The notes beneath the pieces are model-generated. The model saw nothing but the letters and a program-made list of their open reading frames with translations, did no database searches and was not told where the DNA came from. Below, piece after piece: positions 7,001 through 8,170 of a stretch of 8,170 nucleotides of DNA. The stretch's first letter is position 1; every line of letters begins with the position of its first letter. Source of the stretch: DASZYF01 sp035545535 (lineage in GTDB: Bacteria; Actinomycetota; Actinomycetes; Mycobacteriales; CAJCIY01); the NCBI GenBank assembly GCA_035545535.1, contig DASZYF010000096.1, forward strand, positions 1 through 8,170, given 5' to 3'. The translations under genes were made by a program, and so were the position numbers.

Positions 7001-8170
7001 CGGACGTCGGCTCCGGCAGCGACGGCTCGCCGGTCGTCGGGGTCGTCAACGGCCAGCCGGAGATCGCCACCGCGTCGATCGCGGGGGCGGTCTACCTGCT
7101 GAAGCCCGACGGCAGCAGCGCGCTCGGCAAGGACCCGCTCGGGCTGTACGTCACCGCTGCGATCGACGCGCAGGAGTTCAAGGGCACCGCGACGGACACG
7201 CCGTCGATCGCCGCGATCGGCGGCATCGCGTTCGGTCGACTTGCCGGCCCGGCGAAGGGACCGTCCGTAGCGATGGGCGCGGCCGGGTTGCGCCGCCTGC
7301 TCGACCTCGCGCTGCCCGAGCAGCAGCTCGGCGCCGAGGACCACATCGGTGCGTGGGATCCGAGCACCGGCAGCTACGAACCCGGGTTCCCGGCACTCAT
7401 GAACGACCTGCAGTTCTTCCTCTCCCCGGCGATCGCCGACGTCGACGGCAGCGGCTTCGCGTCGGTCATCCAGAGCTCCGCCGTGTACGACACCCGCGCC
7501 TACCGGCTCGGGGGCATCACACCCGCCGGCTGGCCGAAGGAGACCGGTGGCTGGGTGACCCAGACGGCCGGGGTCGCGGACGTGATGGGCAGCGGCCGCC
7601 CGACCGACAAGGTGCAGGTCGTCGTCCCGACACGGGAAGGCAACCTGTTCGTCTGGACGACGAAGGGCTCGGCCTGCCAGCCGAAGGAGTGGCCGAAGTT
7701 CCAGCACGACGCGCACAACTCCGGCGACTACCGCACCGACGCGACGCCACCGGGCGTGCTGCGCAAGGCGTCGCTGTCGGGCACGCGCATCACCGTGACG
7801 GCCAGCGGCGACGACGACTGGTGTGCGACGAAGGGCGCGAGCTACGTGGTGTTCGTCGACGGCGTGCCGCACGCGCTGGCGCTCGCCCCGGCCGTCGCCG
7901 GGACCGTGCAGACGCTCGACGTGTCGCACCTCGCCATCAAGGGCGCCACGGTGTCGGTGAGCGAACGGGACGCGGCCGGCAACCTGTCGTTCCCGGTCGT
8001 GCTGCAGAAGCGCACGAAGCGCGCGGCGCACCACCCGGCCGGGCATCCGAAGCCCGTCACGCCGCCGGGGGGCGCGCTGGCCGCCACCGGCGCTCGCGGT
8101 TCGCTGCTCTGGCCCGCGCTGGTGGCGGTCCTCGTCGGGCTCAGCGGGTTCGCGGCCGCCGCGCGCGGGC
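4021..8170 (+). CDS. Sortase-anchored secreted protein: divergent S8 subtilase plus beta-propeller (3' end outside window)
   Basis: An open frame of at least 1383 codons from TTG. Order by residue: signal peptide 1-30; Ala-rich spacer; S8 domain about 120-525; linker domain 531-666; beta-propeller 667-1237; Ig-like domain about 1241-1330; LAATG sorting motif 1353-1357; membrane segment. In the S8 domain Asp146 (ELDSGIEW), His263 (YGHGTGEA) and Ser419 (CSSDATGQAAGIAGLL) align with the triad, and DGQDHDGNGYKNDIAGWDF matches the calcium-site region common in subtilases. The usual oxyanion Asn is Asp354 (VVASEADE), HGTH is HGTG, and the Pro after the Ser motif is Gly. Residues 188-199 form an EF-hand-like loop between Asp and His. 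It should be exported by Sec and linked to the wall by a class E sortase. It could be an active specialised protease or a non-catalytic adhesin-like protein. Related modular proteins probably exist in other actinomycetes. Confidence 0.88.
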   Translation, partial: MRVARGRGALLAGAVTVALIPLIPATATPRAAAPRAANASADPVLYPAPPGKVTDYSTLHLSPGGGACAGVALGADDRPAGSQLPVGFDCKTTTKLTDYAAQPGDDDYDPLVTPNPQELYGVKGAGTNVAWETTTGRPDTVIAELDSGIEWGTPELADKVELNRGELPPPCHTKPCDDTRGDKAAVYDANGDGVFSARDYTGDPRIAAAVPAAVTRGFIEPEDLIRTFSDGQDHDGNGYKNDIAGWDFYQHDNDPSDDVTYGHGTGEAKDSSAMVSKTLRSFSECPNCRVIPLRVGDSFIADVNHFAAAVIYAVDNGISVVQEALGTLNHSAFAQAAVDYAYAHGVLVVASEADEAAGHHNYPAALNRTMVVNSVTHYATDGSVGPVAVQMPKTYLAFNGCTNFGGYTWVSIESNSCSSDATGQAAGIAGLLYSAARNSVQHGTLHAASDGGGRPLSAEEAKQLFRLAADDIDFGTPKPPVGPPDNFVTTLPDSTRYITTAGWDQISGWGRLNAKRLVAMVHDDAQIPAEADITSPAWWTPLGTSGTVPVIGSAAAPRAASYTYSVQVAPGVQGAPYPATDAWTTVFTSGVHTTRTTGPLATIDLAQVRQLINSAPPPYNAVTDPTSRDLPEKDAFRVRVVVHPSTGPDGIEQRQYFSYDDPTRAPGWPRNLDADISAPAFADLTGDGRKEIIVGDGNGFVHAFRADGSEAPGFPVHTNLLDYLPSTGTNAFTTKAVSAKQYGGMLLGSPVVADLDGTGYPSVIVTDLEGRLYAWDHTGKPREGFPLHVNTAYSHDTACETGVGAACDSFVAHPVRDHINTVDRAFFAAPTVADLDPGVHDGLEILAGSEDGHLYAWHANGQPVAGFPVLLRDPSKVASVDPVSHRVTFKSDAKVHYGRQIVTSPTVALIDGKPRIFVNTDEEYEETPNISLRTATAQAIANAGILTAGNTRVYSVWPDGTKHPGAAKVAGLGDNAIVPGWPVKIADLDLELLPDVGSGSDGSPVVGVVNGQPEIATASIAGAVYLLKPDGSSALGKDPLGLYVTAAIDAQEFKGTATDTPSIAAIGGIAFGRLAGPAKGPSVAMGAAGLRRLLDLALPEQQLGAEDHIGAWDPSTGSYEPGFPALMNDLQFFLSPAIADVDGSGFASVIQSSAVYDTRAYRLGGITPAGWPKETGGWVTQTAGVADVMGSGRPTDKVQVVVPTREGNLFVWTTKGSACQPKEWPKFQHDAHNSGDYRTDATPPGVLRKASLSGTRITVTASGDDDWCATKGASYVVFVDGVPHALALAPAVAGTVQTLDVSHLAIKGATVSVSERDAAGNLSFPVVLQKRTKRAAHHPAGHPKPVTPPGGALAATGARGSLLWPALVAVLVGLSGFAAAARG
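6019..7731 (+). repeat. FG-GAP/VCBS-like beta-propeller repeats within the surface protein
   Basis: Degenerate protein-level repeats of about 60-80 residues, each built as SPxxADxDGxG, a short strand with IxV, DGxLYAW, then DGxxxxGFPV. The best copies start near 6019 (SAPAFADLTGDGRKEIIVG), 6256 (SPVVADLDGTGYPSVIV), 6496 (APTVADLDPGVHDGLEILAG), 6721 (TSPTVALIDGKPRIFV), 7006 (GSPVVGVVNGQPEIATA) and 7411 (SPAIADVDGSGFASVI). Two weaker ones lie near 7198 and 7558. The last ends in WPKFQHDAHNSGDY, the familiar closing motif of this repeat class. Seven or eight blades are likely. The DxDGxG loops may bind calcium. Such propellers usually mediate ligand or glycan binding or structural support outside the cell. 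The DNA itself is not repetitive enough to suggest recent duplication. Confidence 0.75.
8077..8170 (+). other. Cell-wall sorting signal (LAATG plus membrane segment), cut by window end
   Basis: LAATG (8077-8091) fits the LAxTG pattern recognised by class E sortases of high-GC actinomycetes. It is preceded by a His/Pro/Lys-rich wall-spanning stretch (AHHPAGHPKPVTPPGG) and followed by a hydrophobic segment (LLWPALVAVLVGLSGFAAAA) and an Arg, where the window stops. This is the standard tripartite layout; the stop codon and the full basic tail are not visible. Confidence 0.8.

Noticed and set aside
6265..8046. 593-residue open frame on the minus strand, antisense to the surface protein
   Set aside because: It is Arg/Val/Asp-rich with no recognisable domain and mirrors the GC-rich third positions of the sense gene. 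The sense frame has clear domains over the same bases.

Overview
The window comes from a high-GC actinomycete (Actinomycetota). Codon third positions are almost all G or C, and GTG and TTG starts are common. The gene content also fits: polyprenol-phosphate-sugar-dependent GT-C membrane glycosyltransferases, a mycosin-like S8 protease, a small protein with the actinobacterial GYVLGTRAGRERY motif, and an LAxTG (class E sortase type) cell-wall anchor. I would not name a genus.

Positions 1-1691 (+ strand) hold two tandem multi-pass membrane glycosyltransferase-like genes. The first lacks its 5' end and looks like the C-terminal part of a GT87/DUF2029 protein. The second, joined by a GTGA stop/start overlap, resembles MptB-type alpha-1,6-mannosyltransferases but is short. 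Both suggest assembly of a mannan or lipoglycan of the envelope.

Positions 1642-3713 (- strand) hold a tight four-gene set. In transcription order it runs: a small YtxH-like membrane protein, a mycosin-like subtilase with an intact catalytic triad, an HxlR-type winged-helix regulator that starts in a 4-nt overlap, and a small membrane protein. The best-placed ATG of this last gene is followed after one codon by an in-frame TAA. It also runs about 50 bp into the 3' end of the converging mannosyltransferase gene.

Positions 3825-3897 (+) encode tRNA-Asn(GUU), which divides the minus-strand set from the last gene.

From 4021 to the window end (+) runs one open frame of at least 1383 codons. It encodes a secreted, modular, surface-anchored protein: signal peptide, divergent S8 subtilase domain with an EF-hand-like insert, linker domain, a 7-8-bladed FG-GAP/VCBS-like beta-propeller, an Ig-like domain, and an LAATG sorting signal followed by a membrane segment. 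Its catalytic Asp/His/Ser can be aligned, but the oxyanion-hole Asn is replaced by Asp and several signature residues differ. This is the most interesting object here. All the protein genes except the regulator act at or beyond the membrane, so the window reads as a cell-envelope region. I see no mobile element, CRISPR array or type VII secretion genes.
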